Shown here in pieces: positions 23,453 through 34,173 of a stretch of DNA of 64,000 bases (positions within the stretch are counted from its first letter, which is position 1; each line of letters opens with the position of its first letter). This DNA comes from Papaver somniferum (lineage: Eukaryota; Streptophyta; Magnoliopsida; Ranunculales; Papaveraceae). The stretch is from positions 118,985,849 to 119,049,848 of the forward strand of contig NC_039359.1 in assembly GCF_003573695.1 (NCBI RefSeq), read 5' to 3'. A model generated the notes under the pieces. That model was not told where the DNA came from and searched no databases. It saw nothing but the letters and a program-made list of their open reading frames with translations. Position numbers and translations under genes: made by a program.

Positions 23453-25348
23453 AATTCCCCTGCACTTAGACTTTGCTAGTCCTCGAGCAAATCAAACTAA
23501 AACTTACAACTTCAAAGCGTTCCAGCGTCCCAAGCATCCAAAGAGTTATGAGGACATAAAGTTTCTGCATGCTAGTAATAAGAAATTAGAAATACTAAAG
23601 AACATATTCTCATTCTTAAATGTTGAATGAGAAACAACCACACCATAATGAGAGAACGCGTGTTTGAGAGCGATCAATAAGCATTTCTCCTCGACTTCTG
23701 CCTCACCAAAAAGGATTTTATGAAATTGCACTCAAAAGACATACTTTTATGGTTCTCACATGTATGCAGGTAGGAATGAAGAGAGAAATCCTGCAACACG
23801 TTGAATGGTGGGAAGGACAACTTCCGAAATATTTTAAAAACCCACATCTTTTAATATTTTGAAAAACCATTTTTCTGACGATCTCTAAGAAAGGAAATCA
23901 ACCACTATTATCGAGGATGAGATTACTTACTCACCTTCACATCCGGTTGCAATGATGATAACACCACTCTTACAGCATCCAATAGAAACGTCTTCCACTC
24001 CTCGTCTTTATCTTCTTGGTCTTCGTCTTCGGCTTCAACTATTGATGATAAACACTCGAACTTCATAATTCCTTGAAAATTTGTAACTCATTACCTTAAA
24101 TCCTTGTAGCTTGAAACTTCCTTATAGATCTTCTTTCCCCACGGATTTATAAATAAAAACCAAAAACTTTCTCTTATCATCATTTTTTTTCCTCAATTTC
24201 TCTTATCATCATTTTTTTCTTCTCAATTTCTCTTATCATCATTTTTTTTTTTCATTTTTTTTAATAAGAGAAATAAAATGCAAAACAAAATAAAACAAAC
24301 CATGACCATGGGAAAAGTACTTTACCGCTTGATTCTTCACAACTTGTATCGTCTCGAAATCATAAAACTTCAATAATTCTCACCTTTTGCTTTTCTTTGC
24401 TCTTGTAAATAAGTCTTCATACTTAGATATAGAATTATGCTCATTGTATTGTAAGTATTCAACGTATATGTAAAAATCTTCTTATTGTATGTTGCTTTAC
24501 TTGATTTTGAAATTTGCTTTTTTTCTCGTTCCGTTGCTTGTAAACCTTGAACGTCTTCAACTTTCCTTGTATATTTTTATGTTGCTCCTTGTTGATGATG
24601 ATGGTGTTTCTATGGACCCGTTGTTGTCGAGAGAGAGAATAGTGCTAACTGCAAATCGAACTACAAGAAGGAGGCTTTCATCTATAGACGTCACCCTCAT
24701 GATTGAAAAAATTAGCACTCAAGAGATCAAAGAGTAGTGCTTCTGTTGGTGGGAGGTTGGGTAGCTCACCATTCTACCCGGAATTAACGTATGGTGACAC
24801 ACACTCAAAAGAAAGCTCTTTAGTTAGATGGAATTTTTTTTTTCTGCTTGGTGTCTCACATGATATAAATAGGGTAGTCTCCACTAATGATTGATCAACA
24901 ACTCTAATAATGCATTTCTCCCTGCTCCTAATTTGCATCACCGGCATGCTTAAATTCATTATTTAACACTCTAACAAACAATAAATCCGAACATGATTCC
25001 CTAACACTTCCAAGTTCAGTTATGTCGGTCAGAATTCTCTATGTGAACATACCTAGAAGTATGCTGGTGACTCTAAAATCTCCAAAAGCTGGATGTTTTT
25101 ATGCAATACTTTTTTTTTTTTATAAAATACATGCTTAACCACTCCCCCACACTTAAACCTTACATTGTCCTCAATGTAATTGAATCGTCTTAGTAAAGTC
25201 AAGGTGAGAAATTTTAACATGATATGGAACAAGAAAAATAAATAAACAAAAATAAAAAGCAAAAGGATAAGAAATACAAAACCTATGGGTTGCCTCCCAT
25301 TTATCGCTTGTTTTAATGTCGACGACCCGACTTAGCTCTTGCTTCACA
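23453..25348 (-). other. Athila 3' noncoding region between integrase and 3' LTR
   Basis: This 1.9 kb lies between the integrase stop and the polypurine tract. Some Athila elements carry an envelope-like ORF here; I find no long frame or membrane protein, so it is absent or eroded. 24171-24255 holds three copies of a roughly 32-bp unit containing TCTTATCATCATTTTTT. The plus-strand frame at 24489-24737 is not convincing as a gene. Confidence 0.55.
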
Positions 25349-27575
25349 TTACTCCTCCATAGGGAGCATATCTCGAAGTCCAATCACATCCACATGCTCC
25401 GTTGGAAAGTTTTCATAATATGGCTTCAACCTATGGCCGTTGACTTTCAAAGGTTGTCCTGTTTTGTCACTAACAATTTCAACTGCACCATGGTCATAAA
25501 CATTAGTAACAATAAATGGTCCCACCCAACAGGACTTATTACCCGGAAATAAACGTAAACGAGTATTAAATAAAAGAACTCTATGCCCCACAACAAAACT
25601 TTTTCCAGAAATCATCTTGTCATGAAAAAACTTGGTCTTTTCCTTGTAAATCCGGGCACTCTCGTAAGCATCATTACGTATCTCCTCTAGCTCATTTAAT
25701 TGTAACTTTCTTTGCTTCCCCGCTTCATCATACTCCAAGTTGCATTTCTTTATCTCCCAATAAGCCTTATGTTCAAGTTCAACCGGAAGATGACAAGCTT
25801 TGCCATAAACCAACCGATATGGAAACATACCAATCGGTGTCTTGTACGCCGTTCTATATTCCCAAAGTGCATCATTGAGCTTAAAGCTCCAATCTTTCCT
25901 TGTTGTATTCACCGTTTTCTCAAGAATGAACTTGATCTCACGATTTGAAATTTCCGCTTGTCCACTAGTTTTTGGATGGTAAGGCGTACCAATCTTGTGT
26001 GTTATATTGTACTTCTTGAGGAGAGCGTGGAAAAACTTCTTGAAATGTGAGACCCCATCGCTTATCACCACTCTTGGTGTACCATGCCTAGTGAATATGT
26101 TGTCTCTTACAAAATCACAAACAACTTGAGAATCATTAGTCTTGGTGGCTTTAGCTTCCACCCATTTCGAAACATAATCCACTGCTAGAAGTATATAAAA
26201 GTTTCCATTCGAATTGACAAAAGGGCCCATAAAATCGATACCCCACACATCAAAAATCTCAACGACGAGAATTGGTGTGAGTGGCATTTGATTTCGAGCA
26301 CCTAGATTGCCCGTTCGTTGACATCTATCACACGATTTACAAAAAACATATGAATCTGCGAACAAGGTAAAATCCACTCTCGAGAACTTTGATAGCGGTA
26401 CGTTTAGAACCAAAGTGGCCACCAAAAGCAAGAGAGTGACAAAAGGAGATAATAGATTGAAATTCAGAGTTAGGTACGCACCTTCGTATTATTTGATCAA
26501 CGCCATATTTCCTCAAGTATGGTTCATCCCACACATATTGCTTGGATACCTTCTTAAGTTTCATATTTTGGAAATTAGACATTGTACTAGGTACCTTCCT
26601 TGTCACCAAATAATTCACTATATCCGCATACCAAGGTGTTGATTCTTCCAAGGAGAAAAGTTGTTCGTCCGGAAAGTGGTCTTGTAATGGAAGTTCTTCT
26701 TGAGACATAACAAGTCTACTAAGATGATCCGCAACGGTATTTTCCACACCTTTCTTATCTCGAGTTTCTATGTTGAACTCTTGTAGCAATAGGATCCACC
26801 GAATTAGTCTTGGCTTAGCTTCTTTCTTCTTTATTAAGTGTCTTAGTGCGGCATGATCGGAATACACAATAACCTTTGTACCCACCAAGTATGATCGAAA
26901 TTTTTCTAATGCAAATACTATAGCCAATAACTCCTTCTCCGTGGTAGAGTATTTGATTTGTGCATCATTAAGGGTCCTAGATGCATAATAGGTAACATGG
27001 GACAACTTGTCCACTCTTTGACCCAAAACGGCTCCAACCGCATAATCACTAGCATCACACATTAATTCAAATGGAAGACTCCAATCCGGTGACTTGATAA
27101 TTGGCGCACTTTTTAACATTGCCTTCAATTTGTCAAAGGCATCCTTGCATTCCTTGTTGAAGTCAAAAGGTACCTCCTTTTGTAATAACTTGCACATTGG
27201 CATGGAGATTTTGGAGAAATCCTTGATAAACCTCCCATAGAAACCCGCATGGCCAAGAAATGAATGGATTTCCCTCACCAAAGTGGGATATTGTAAGTTT
27301 CTAATTAAATTTATCTTTGACTTGTCCACTTCGAGCCCTCGAAAGGACACGATGTGAACAAGTACTATGCCATGGTTTACCATAAAGTGACATTTCTCCC
27401 AATTAAGGACAAGGTTTGTGTCTATGTATCGTTTAAGAACTAGTTCAAGGTTGTCTAAACAACTATCAAAAGAATTACCATAAACACTAAAGTCATCCAT
27501 AAATACCTCGATGATGCGCTCCACATAATCCGAAAATATACTTACCATGCATCTTTGGAAAGTATCCGGTGCATT
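25349..27575 (-). pseudogene. Athila pol: RT C-terminus, RNase H, integrase
   Basis: 27548-26337 encodes the second half of reverse transcriptase with the [10 protein letters not shown] active site, then RNase H ([41 protein letters not shown]), then the start of the integrase zinc finger ([12 protein letters not shown]). 26431-25349, in another frame, has [10 protein letters not shown], the integrase core ([32 protein letters not shown]) and a C-terminal domain ending LRDMLPMEE. One frame break near 26340-26430 splits integrase. A TGA in place of the usual Cys codon of the FGLCNAP block (about 27567) separates this part from the upstream half. Confidence 0.92.
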
Positions 27576-28379
27576 TCAAAGACCAAACGTCATCCGTCTA
27601 TACGCAAACGTTCCAAATGGACAAGTGAAAGTAGTCTTCGCTTGGTCCACCGGTGAAATAACAATTTGGTTGTATCCCGAATAACCGTCCAAGAAACAAT
27701 AATAAGAATGCCCCGCTAACCGCTCCAACATTTTATCAATGAAAGGTAAAGGAAAGTGATCCTTTCGGGTTGCGGAATTAAGCTTCCTATAGCCAATGCA
27801 CACTCTCCAACCGGTTTGAACTCTTGTAGGAACAAGTTCATCGTCTTGATTTCTAACAACCTTGACTCCGGAATTCTTTGGTACCACTTGTACCGGACTA
27901 ACCCACTTGCTATCAGAAATTGGGTAGATTACCCCCACACTTAGCAATTTGAGTATCTCTTTCTTCACAACCTCCATCATGGGAGGATTAAGCCTACGTT
28001 GAGCATCACGTATTGGCTTCACGTTCTCTTCCATTAGAATCCTATGCATGCACATGGATGGACTAATGCCTTTGATGTTCTCAATTGTCCACCCAATATC
28101 CGTTTTATGCTCTTTCAAGACTCTAAGCAAACGGTCTTCTTTTACCGGTGTGAGGTTCTTTGCAATAATCACCGGAAGCTCTTCTCCATCTTCCAAGAAA
28201 GCATACTTCAAATGGTACGGAAGTGGCTTCAATTCTAGCTTGGGCGCCTTCACAATAGATGGTACAAGTACTTCATCATTCACGGGTAAAGAAATATATG
28301 AAACATTACCCTTTTTTAACCTCTTGTAATGTCTCCAAGGAACCACACATCTCCACCAATTCCTTGGAGATTTCAACAT
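27576..28379 (-). pseudogene. Athila pol: RT N-terminal half
   Basis: This frame has LELKPLPYHLKYAFLED and GISPSMCMHRI upstream of RT, then WVSPVQVVPKNSG, GWRVCIGYRKLNSATRKDHFPLPFID and the DGYSGYNQI block. It stops at a premature TGA right after RRMTFGL. It overlaps the end of the gag-protease frame by about 70 bp in a different register, so one indel joined them originally. Confidence 0.9.
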
Positions 28380-30543
28380 CCAAGTTAGACAAGCCGTTTA
28401 CGTCCAATTCAATGCTCTTTTGCAACACCACATCAAGTTCGTCCTCTTGACTCAATTCCACCATTTGTTGTGCTAATGAACTAACCACATCAATGGAGTA
28501 AACGGAATGCACATCACTTGGGTAGCGCATGGCTTCAAATATTTTAAAGTGTATTATCTCCTTGTCAAATTCCATAGTGAGTGTACCCTTATCAACATCA
28601 ATCTTCATCTTTGCGGTCTTCATAAATGGCCGCCCAAGAAGTAAAGAAGTAGTCGACCGATTCTCATTGTTGTCCATATCCACCACGAAGAAATCAACCG
28701 GAAAAATAAGCTCATTTACTTGCACTAGCACGTCTTCTACAAGTCCCTTAGGATATATGTTAGAATTGTTTGCTAATTGGATAATAACTCTTGTCTCTTT
28801 CAAAGGTCCAAGATTCAAGGAGTCATATATATCGGCCGACATTACACTAATGGAAGCTTCCAAGTCAAGTAAAGCATGCTCGAACCTTTTCTTACCAATA
28901 GTAATTGGCACCGTGAAACCACCGGGATCCGTGCACTTAGGCATCTTCTTTAATAGCATAGCCGACGCACTCTCGTCAACTTTAGTAATTTCATTATCAA
29001 GCAACCTATCCTTCTTTCTGCATAATTCTTTCATGAACTTAGCATACCTTTGCATTGTCTTGATGGCCTCGATGAATGAGATGTTGATTTCGATCTTCTT
29101 GAAGATATCCATGAGTGACTTGTCTTGAGCTTCTTTCTTGGATTTAGCAAAGCGACTAGGAAAAGGAGGTGGAGTAATGAAAGTAGCAACCGGTTCCTTG
29201 GATTGGTCGGTTGGTGTTGAATCCTCCTTTGGTGCGGCTTCCTCCTTGTCTTTGACTACCTCTTCACTAGCGTCTTCATGATGATTTGGACTCTCCACTT
29301 GTCTCCCACTTCTTAAAGTAACCGCATTAACATTCTCTCTTGGGTTCACAAATGGTTGTGAAGGAAGCTTTGTGGATTCTTGAGATTTCAATAGGTGCAC
29401 ATCGGTTGCCAATTGTCCCATTTGAGTTTGTAAATCCTTGATGGCCGAATCGGTCTTTTGTTGATTTTGTTGAAACAATGACGTAATAACTTGCATCATG
29501 ACATTAAGCTTATCATCTATCGAAGATCCTTGTTCCTTCACTTTTGGTTGGAATTGTTGTTGAGGTTGAAAACGTGGTTGTTGGAAACCACCTTGTTGCA
29601 CATATGGATTAGGAGCCGCCGCTTGCTTGTTTGCATAACTAAAGTTAGGATGATCCTTACAATCGGGATTGTAAGTATTGGAGTATGGATCGTACGTTGG
29701 CCTTTGATTTGTAAACAAAGCATTTACTTGTTCGATCTCATCATCTGGAATAATTACCGCGGCCATTCGTTGCACTACCCTCTCTATGTTGTTTAACCGT
29801 TGATCGGATTGTGAAGAGTCCTCCATTTCACTAACCCTTCGGATATTGGAATCATGCCTTGTATAAAATTGTTGTGCATTTGCAGCCATACTCTCAATCA
29901 AACTAGTTGCTTTGGAAAGCGTCTTCTCAGTAAGTGAACCACCCGCAGCTGCATCAATCAAGTTACGTTGATCTGGAAGTAATCCTTCATAAAAATATTG
30001 AATGATAAGTGTTGGTGATATGTTGTGGTGTGGACTTCTTGCTAACAACTTCTTGTACCTCTCCCAATACTCATGGAGTGATTCTCCTGAAATTTGTAAG
30101 ATTCCACTAATCTCTTTACGAACCACATCCGCCTTAGAAGCTGCAAAATACTTCTCTAGAAATAGCTTTTTCATCTCGGTCCATGTTGTAATGCTCCCTG
30201 GGGGTAAATAATACAACCATTCTTCGGCCGAGTCTTGTAAGGAGAACAGAAAGGATTGTAACATATCCCTATCCCTATCTTCGGTACCTTGCCTAAGACT
30301 TGTCATCTTGTGTTGAAATGATTGAAGATGACGATTTGGATCTTCACCGGGAATCCCTTTGAACTTTGGTAAGTGGTGAATAAGACTCGACTTCATCTCC
30401 ACTTGATCAGTTATTGTGATACTCCATGGTTGTGAATCCAAATTCGGAGAAATTAACTCTCCCAACTTCTTCTCCGCAGGTAGAGGTGGTGGTGGATTAT
30501 TATTACCGCCTACCATATTTGATGTAGAAGGCTCTTCTTGCAA
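28306..30543 (-). CDS. Athila Gag-protease polyprotein, open frame
   Basis: A 745-codon frame. The Gag core has HLPKFKGIPGEDPNRHL, EEWLYYLPPGSITTW and FLEKYFAASKAD. A Gln-rich linker follows (about residues 330-370). Near residue 560 is an aspartic protease whose active-site motif reads DLEAS instead of the Athila consensus DLGAS, with LLLGRPFMKTA downstream. The Gly to Glu change next to the catalytic Asp likely inactivates the protease. Gag forms the particle and the protease matures it. The start ATG at 30543 lies about 190 bp inside the primer binding site. The plus-strand frames across it are antisense shadows. Confidence 0.9.
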   Translation of the reverse strand: MQEEPSTSNMVGGNNNPPPPLPAEKKLGELISPNLDSQPWSITITDQVEMKSSLIHHLPKFKGIPGEDPNRHLQSFQHKMTSLRQGTEDRDRDMLQSFLFSLQDSAEEWLYYLPPGSITTWTEMKKLFLEKYFAASKADVVRKEISGILQISGESLHEYWERYKKLLARSPHHNISPTLIIQYFYEGLLPDQRNLIDAAAGGSLTEKTLSKATSLIESMAANAQQFYTRHDSNIRRVSEMEDSSQSDQRLNNIERVVQRMAAVIIPDDEIEQVNALFTNQRPTYDPYSNTYNPDCKDHPNFSYANKQAAAPNPYVQQGGFQQPRFQPQQQFQPKVKEQGSSIDDKLNVMMQVITSLFQQNQQKTDSAIKDLQTQMGQLATDVHLLKSQESTKLPSQPFVNPRENVNAVTLRSGRQVESPNHHEDASEEVVKDKEEAAPKEDSTPTDQSKEPVATFITPPPFPSRFAKSKKEAQDKSLMDIFKKIEINISFIEAIKTMQRYAKFMKELCRKKDRLLDNEITKVDESASAMLLKKMPKCTDPGGFTVPITIGKKRFEHALLDLEASISVMSADIYDSLNLGPLKETRVIIQLANNSNIYPKGLVEDVLVQVNELIFPVDFFVVDMDNNENRSTTSLLLGRPFMKTAKMKIDVDKGTLTMEFDKEIIHFKIFEAMRYPSDVHSVYSIDVVSSLAQQMVELSQEDELDVVLQKSIELDVNGLSNLDVEISKELVEMCGSLETLQEVKKG

Positions 30544-30736
30544 GTTCCGGGATGCTTGTAGTATTGTTCCCTTGCGAGTTGTAATCCCACAACGTTGGTA
30601 ATCCCACTGTTTAGGTGCCAGAGATCAAGCACCTGAAAACAAGATTCTCAAAAACTACGTTAGACACGATAATAGAATCTAACAAAGCAAGAATAAAACA
30701 AAAAGTAAAATAAGAACAACTAAAATCGTCCGCTGC

Positions 30737-30754
30737 TCCCCGGCAGCGGCGCCA
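30737..30754 (-). other. Athila primer binding site (tRNA-Asp type)
   Basis: The minus strand reads TGGCGCCGCTGCCGGGGA five bases from the 5' LTR end. It is complementary to the TCCCCGGC...GGCGCCA 3' end of plant tRNA-Asp, the usual Athila primer. Confidence 0.85.
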
Positions 30755-30759
30755 AAATT

Positions 30760-33167
30760 TGATGCGTATCGTAACCACAACAAATTAATTAATATTTTTC
30801 CATCTAATTAACAAGTAATATAGTGTAGTCAAGTTCGTTCGCACGAGGAGCAAGAGATTTTTAGTTGTAAAATTGTCACAAAAGGGGGAAAATTATTGGT
30901 TTAGATAAAAAGCAAAAGAAAGTAAACAAAGCAATTAAAAGATAAAGGAAAATCAATAAGAGAGACAAGACCAAGGAATCCTTCTTCATTGCAAAACGAT
31001 GATTCAAGTTATGTTTTTCATCCACATGTTATTAGTCACAGATTATCACCAACCGTAGGATAGCAGGTTCGCTTAGCTAGCCCCAAAATTCCTCGTATCA
31101 CTGAGTAACAAGTCCGCTTAGTTATCAGATTCTATTCAAAAAAACCACCTTGAGGTTCGCTTACAAGATGTAATTCCCCGAACGCATTAAGATTTATGAA
31201 TTTAGGTTTAGTACTAGTAGTTATACTCGGTTCGCTTGGTCCACTTTCTAGCGTTGTTTTCACACACAATTGCTCCACGGAATCCCTCCGCAAGGTCTCG
31301 TGTTTTCTACTTGTGTAAAGTGTCGAGAACGATTACATATTCTCTAACTTATACTAGATTTAGGTTGAGTTAACAAATCAATTCAGCGTGCACTCTAAAT
31401 AATCTATCAAACAACCATGAATGTATAAACATTCCAATTAGTAAAAACAAACGATAATCATGTGAAAAACTTCAAGGTAGATTTTAAAACAAAAACTCAA
31501 ATCATGTCAAGAACTAGGAATTCATCCTCAATCAATAAGAAAATTAGCTACTCATGTTTTTGAAATTCACACAAATAATTAAAAGGAGAATTTTGAAGTT
31601 CACACAAATAACTAAAAGAAGAATTTTGAAAAGAAAGCAAAAACACAAGTGTTGTGTGTGTAAAAGGTGTGTAAAAGGTGCAGAAGTGTGTAAAAGTGTC
31701 TAGAGAAAAAAGTAGAGAACTTATCTATTTATAGGCTTCAAGTTCCTAGCAATCCTCTTAGGAATAGAATCCCTTTCCCTTTGTAAGTATTCTTTCTAAG
31801 TCCTTGTCTTTTTCAAATCTTCCATCTTCACTTTCCAAATTCAAGTCCAATTCCTCAAACCCATGAGTCTAGATGAGTCTAGAGAATTCTTCACAAATTT
31901 CTTTTGTATTTTTGATCGCCTGAAAAGTTCTCGGGATCACCGGAATTCGGTCTGAAAAGTCGTCGCCGACCATCTGAGATGCTTCTCTGTCAGCTAGTAA
32001 CTCAGCTGAGTGGTCTGATCACTGAGTTGAGTCTTTAATCGGAGTTCACCTGAATCGTGAGTCAAGTCATCGGTATCGGAGCATCAGCTGAGTTTCGTTT
32101 GTATTCTGGTGAAGTCCCGACTAATTTCAGGACATTTAATAAAAATCAATTCCTGCAGTACAACCCTCTCTGCTTTCTCATCTGCAACTCAAGAACACCT
32201 CACAACACCACCATCTCTTCTCAACTGTCTTGAAACTCCATGACCACAACAAACCCAATTCCAGCCTTCATCAGCATCTCTATTCAGTACAGTTTATTCA
32301 CCTGCTACCACCACCTTCCTTCGAACCCCTGCTATCAATTGGACTCAGACGGAAAACTCCTTGTAGAATTACCCATATCAGATACCACCATCACTGATTT
32401 CCTTTACTTGTTCTTCGGTTGCAGATTCAAATCAAAACCCTAATTTCATCCTCTCTTTCATATGTTGTTTGAACAATAACCAGAACCCATCGAACACACC
32501 ATCTCCATCACCCTGAGTCTAATTCTTTATCTCTGAGATCTCGGCTTCTTCAACAACAAACCCTTAATCATCCACTGAAGTTCATGCTTCATCATTTTTC
32601 TCGATCTCTAACATCTCTTTCGTGGCAGCGCCATCTCACAGAACCAGATCCCATCAATTTCATCATTTCTCAATTTCTCTGCCCATTTATCTTCAAATCT
32701 CTCGGACAAACAACATCAGCTGCTGCCTCCATTTCAGGTGGAACAAGATGCAAATGATTGAGAGAAGAATACTTCTCGATTTTAGGATTGGGGTATTAGG
32801 GTAGGATGGGTACACCCCAGAGATAGCAGCTAATATGTACCCCAGACTGGGTGCCCATAATAGACGGTCACTTCTGATAAGGGTTAGCCAGCTGGCAGCC
32901 CCTTACCCTCAGTTAGTATGTCTTTAAAACTCCTCCAAAACAGAGTTTCCCCTTAACCCTGGCTCGGATCCGAATAGTGTTCTCACATGAAATGATAATT
33001 TTTCCTTTTTTTCTCTCAAATTGGGTGATTTCTTCTTCTTTTTCTCCGTATGACTCCAGAGTACCTAATAACTCAAAAACACGCGTAAAAGACATAATTT
33101 ACAAGAAAACATAGCAGAGAAAGCATAAACAATAGATTATAAATAAGGTGTATTCTACACCCTATCA
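30760..33167 (-). repeat. Athila 5' LTR
   Basis: On the minus strand it runs from TGATAGGGTGTAG at 33167 to ACGCATCA at 30760, 2408 bp. The TATA box CTATAAATAGAT (minus strand, about 31724-31735) sits in the same place as in the other LTR. It holds the uninterrupted target site of the hAT-like element (near 32430). The duplication TTTCC follows at 33168-33172. Confidence 0.93.
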
Positions 33168-33172
33168 TTTCC

Positions 33173-33957
33173 TTCTGTGATGATATGTTTCTTAGATTCA
33201 TATCGAACTGATAAAGATCTCATAATTTTTAACACAATATCACTTTCTGAAATAGTTTTTCCTAGCGCATGATAAGCATTCACCATTTCAGAAAGTTTGT
33301 GATTAAATTCCTCAAACGAATCTTCATCAGCGATACGAAGGGTTTCCATTTAGAATTTACTTTTTGAAGTTGTGCCTCATTTTCTGGGGTATTTCTTTAG
33401 TATACAATATCTAATATATCCCAAATATTCTTCGACGGCTCACATGTAGACACTTGATGTTGAAGATCTTGTCTTATAGCGTGCATAATAAAATTCAACC
33501 CATTCGAATTTTGGTTTGAAATGCTGATTTAGGCAGTGTCATAAACACCAATATCCTTGACAGAGGTTATTTCGTCTATAATATTTGTTGGACGAGTATA
33601 TCCTTTGACAACCTTCACTCATTTATTGGAATCACGATCTTGTAAGAAGGAATGCATAAATATTTTCTTCCTAAGTAATTTGTATCATCGAAGGCTGGTG
33701 GTACGTTAACAGATAACGAAATGTTATCCATAGATCCCAGATCGCTTCGAACAAAGACTTATTAGGTTTTTTTGGTATTTTACGGCTCTGACACCAACCG
33801 AAAAGGAGGGGCACCAAGTACACCGCCAAATTTTTTGTTCAGAAACGTGTATGGACAAACTTGTCACAATCAGTAGTATAAATCAACAAATGAGATTGTG
33901 TAGACAAATATATAAACAAGTTTTCTTGGACAATCTCAAAAATCAATATCCAAGAAT
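33173..33957 (-). pseudogene. Copia gag upstream part, PBS and 5' LTR end
   Basis: From right to left on the minus strand: an LTR 3' end (about 33957-33798) similar to the copia LTRs at the window start (shared CTTGGATATTGATTTTTGAG), a primer binding site GGTGTCAGAGCC (about 33784-33796), a leader, and a Gag frame. The frame includes EDSFEEFNHKLSEMVNAYHA and IVLKIMRSLS (33349 to 33173). The Athila element interrupts it within ITEGND. The LTR is truncated on its right, where it meets the F-box copy. Confidence 0.75.
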
Positions 33958-33965
33958 CTACCTAG

Positions 33966-34173
33966 TATGTACTTTGCTGGTAGTCTAATAAGTATGTTGG
34001 TAATGATATCAAAAGGAAGATCAGGTATAGGACCCTCCTTAATCTCTTCATCGACTTCTGGTAACTCTACAAGAGGAGGTGCATTATCCTTCCCTTTATT
34101 GTATTTTGTAAACAAATCATGACACTTTTCCCCAAAGAATTGAAATCCAAGTAATGCATGGATGTTTACCCAT
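33966..34173 (-). pseudogene. Second F-box gene fragment (5' part), empty MITE site
   Basis: The minus strand encodes GFQFFGEKCHDLFTKYNKGK, APPLVELPEVDEEIKEGP, then LPFDIITNILIRLPAK, a clear F-box start, before running into the truncated copia LTR at about 33960. It is closely related to 16952-17136 and to the F-box end before 16180, but has no MITE: the target site AATAAGTATG is continuous. The candidate ATG is at 34173; the F-box frame is open from about 34170, in a different register from that ATG. Confidence 0.75.

Larger units (their letters stand above)
19901..33167 (-). mobile_element. Athila-type Ty3/gypsy element, nearly complete
   Basis: The element runs on the minus strand: 5' LTR 30760-33167, primer binding site 30737-30754, gag-pol 30543-25349, a noncoding 3' region, polypurine tract (GCAGGGGAATTT, about 23453-23464) and 3' LTR 19901-23452. 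TTTCC flanks both ends (19896-19900 and 33168-33172). It is 13.27 kb, or 12.1 kb without the nested hAT element. The LTRs are closely alike apart from that insertion. Coding damage is limited to a nonsense codon in reverse transcriptase, frame breaks and a changed protease motif, so it is fairly young. Confidence 0.95.

Noticed and set aside
24171..24255. Regular repeats considered as an array of functional units (CRISPR-like)
   Set aside because: Three imperfect copies of a low-complexity unit with no distinct spacers, in a plant retroelement; simple tandem duplication explains it.
28529..29128. 199-codon plus-strand open frame
   Set aside because: It lies antisense to the well-supported Athila Gag-protease frame and has no motif; it is a shadow of that frame.
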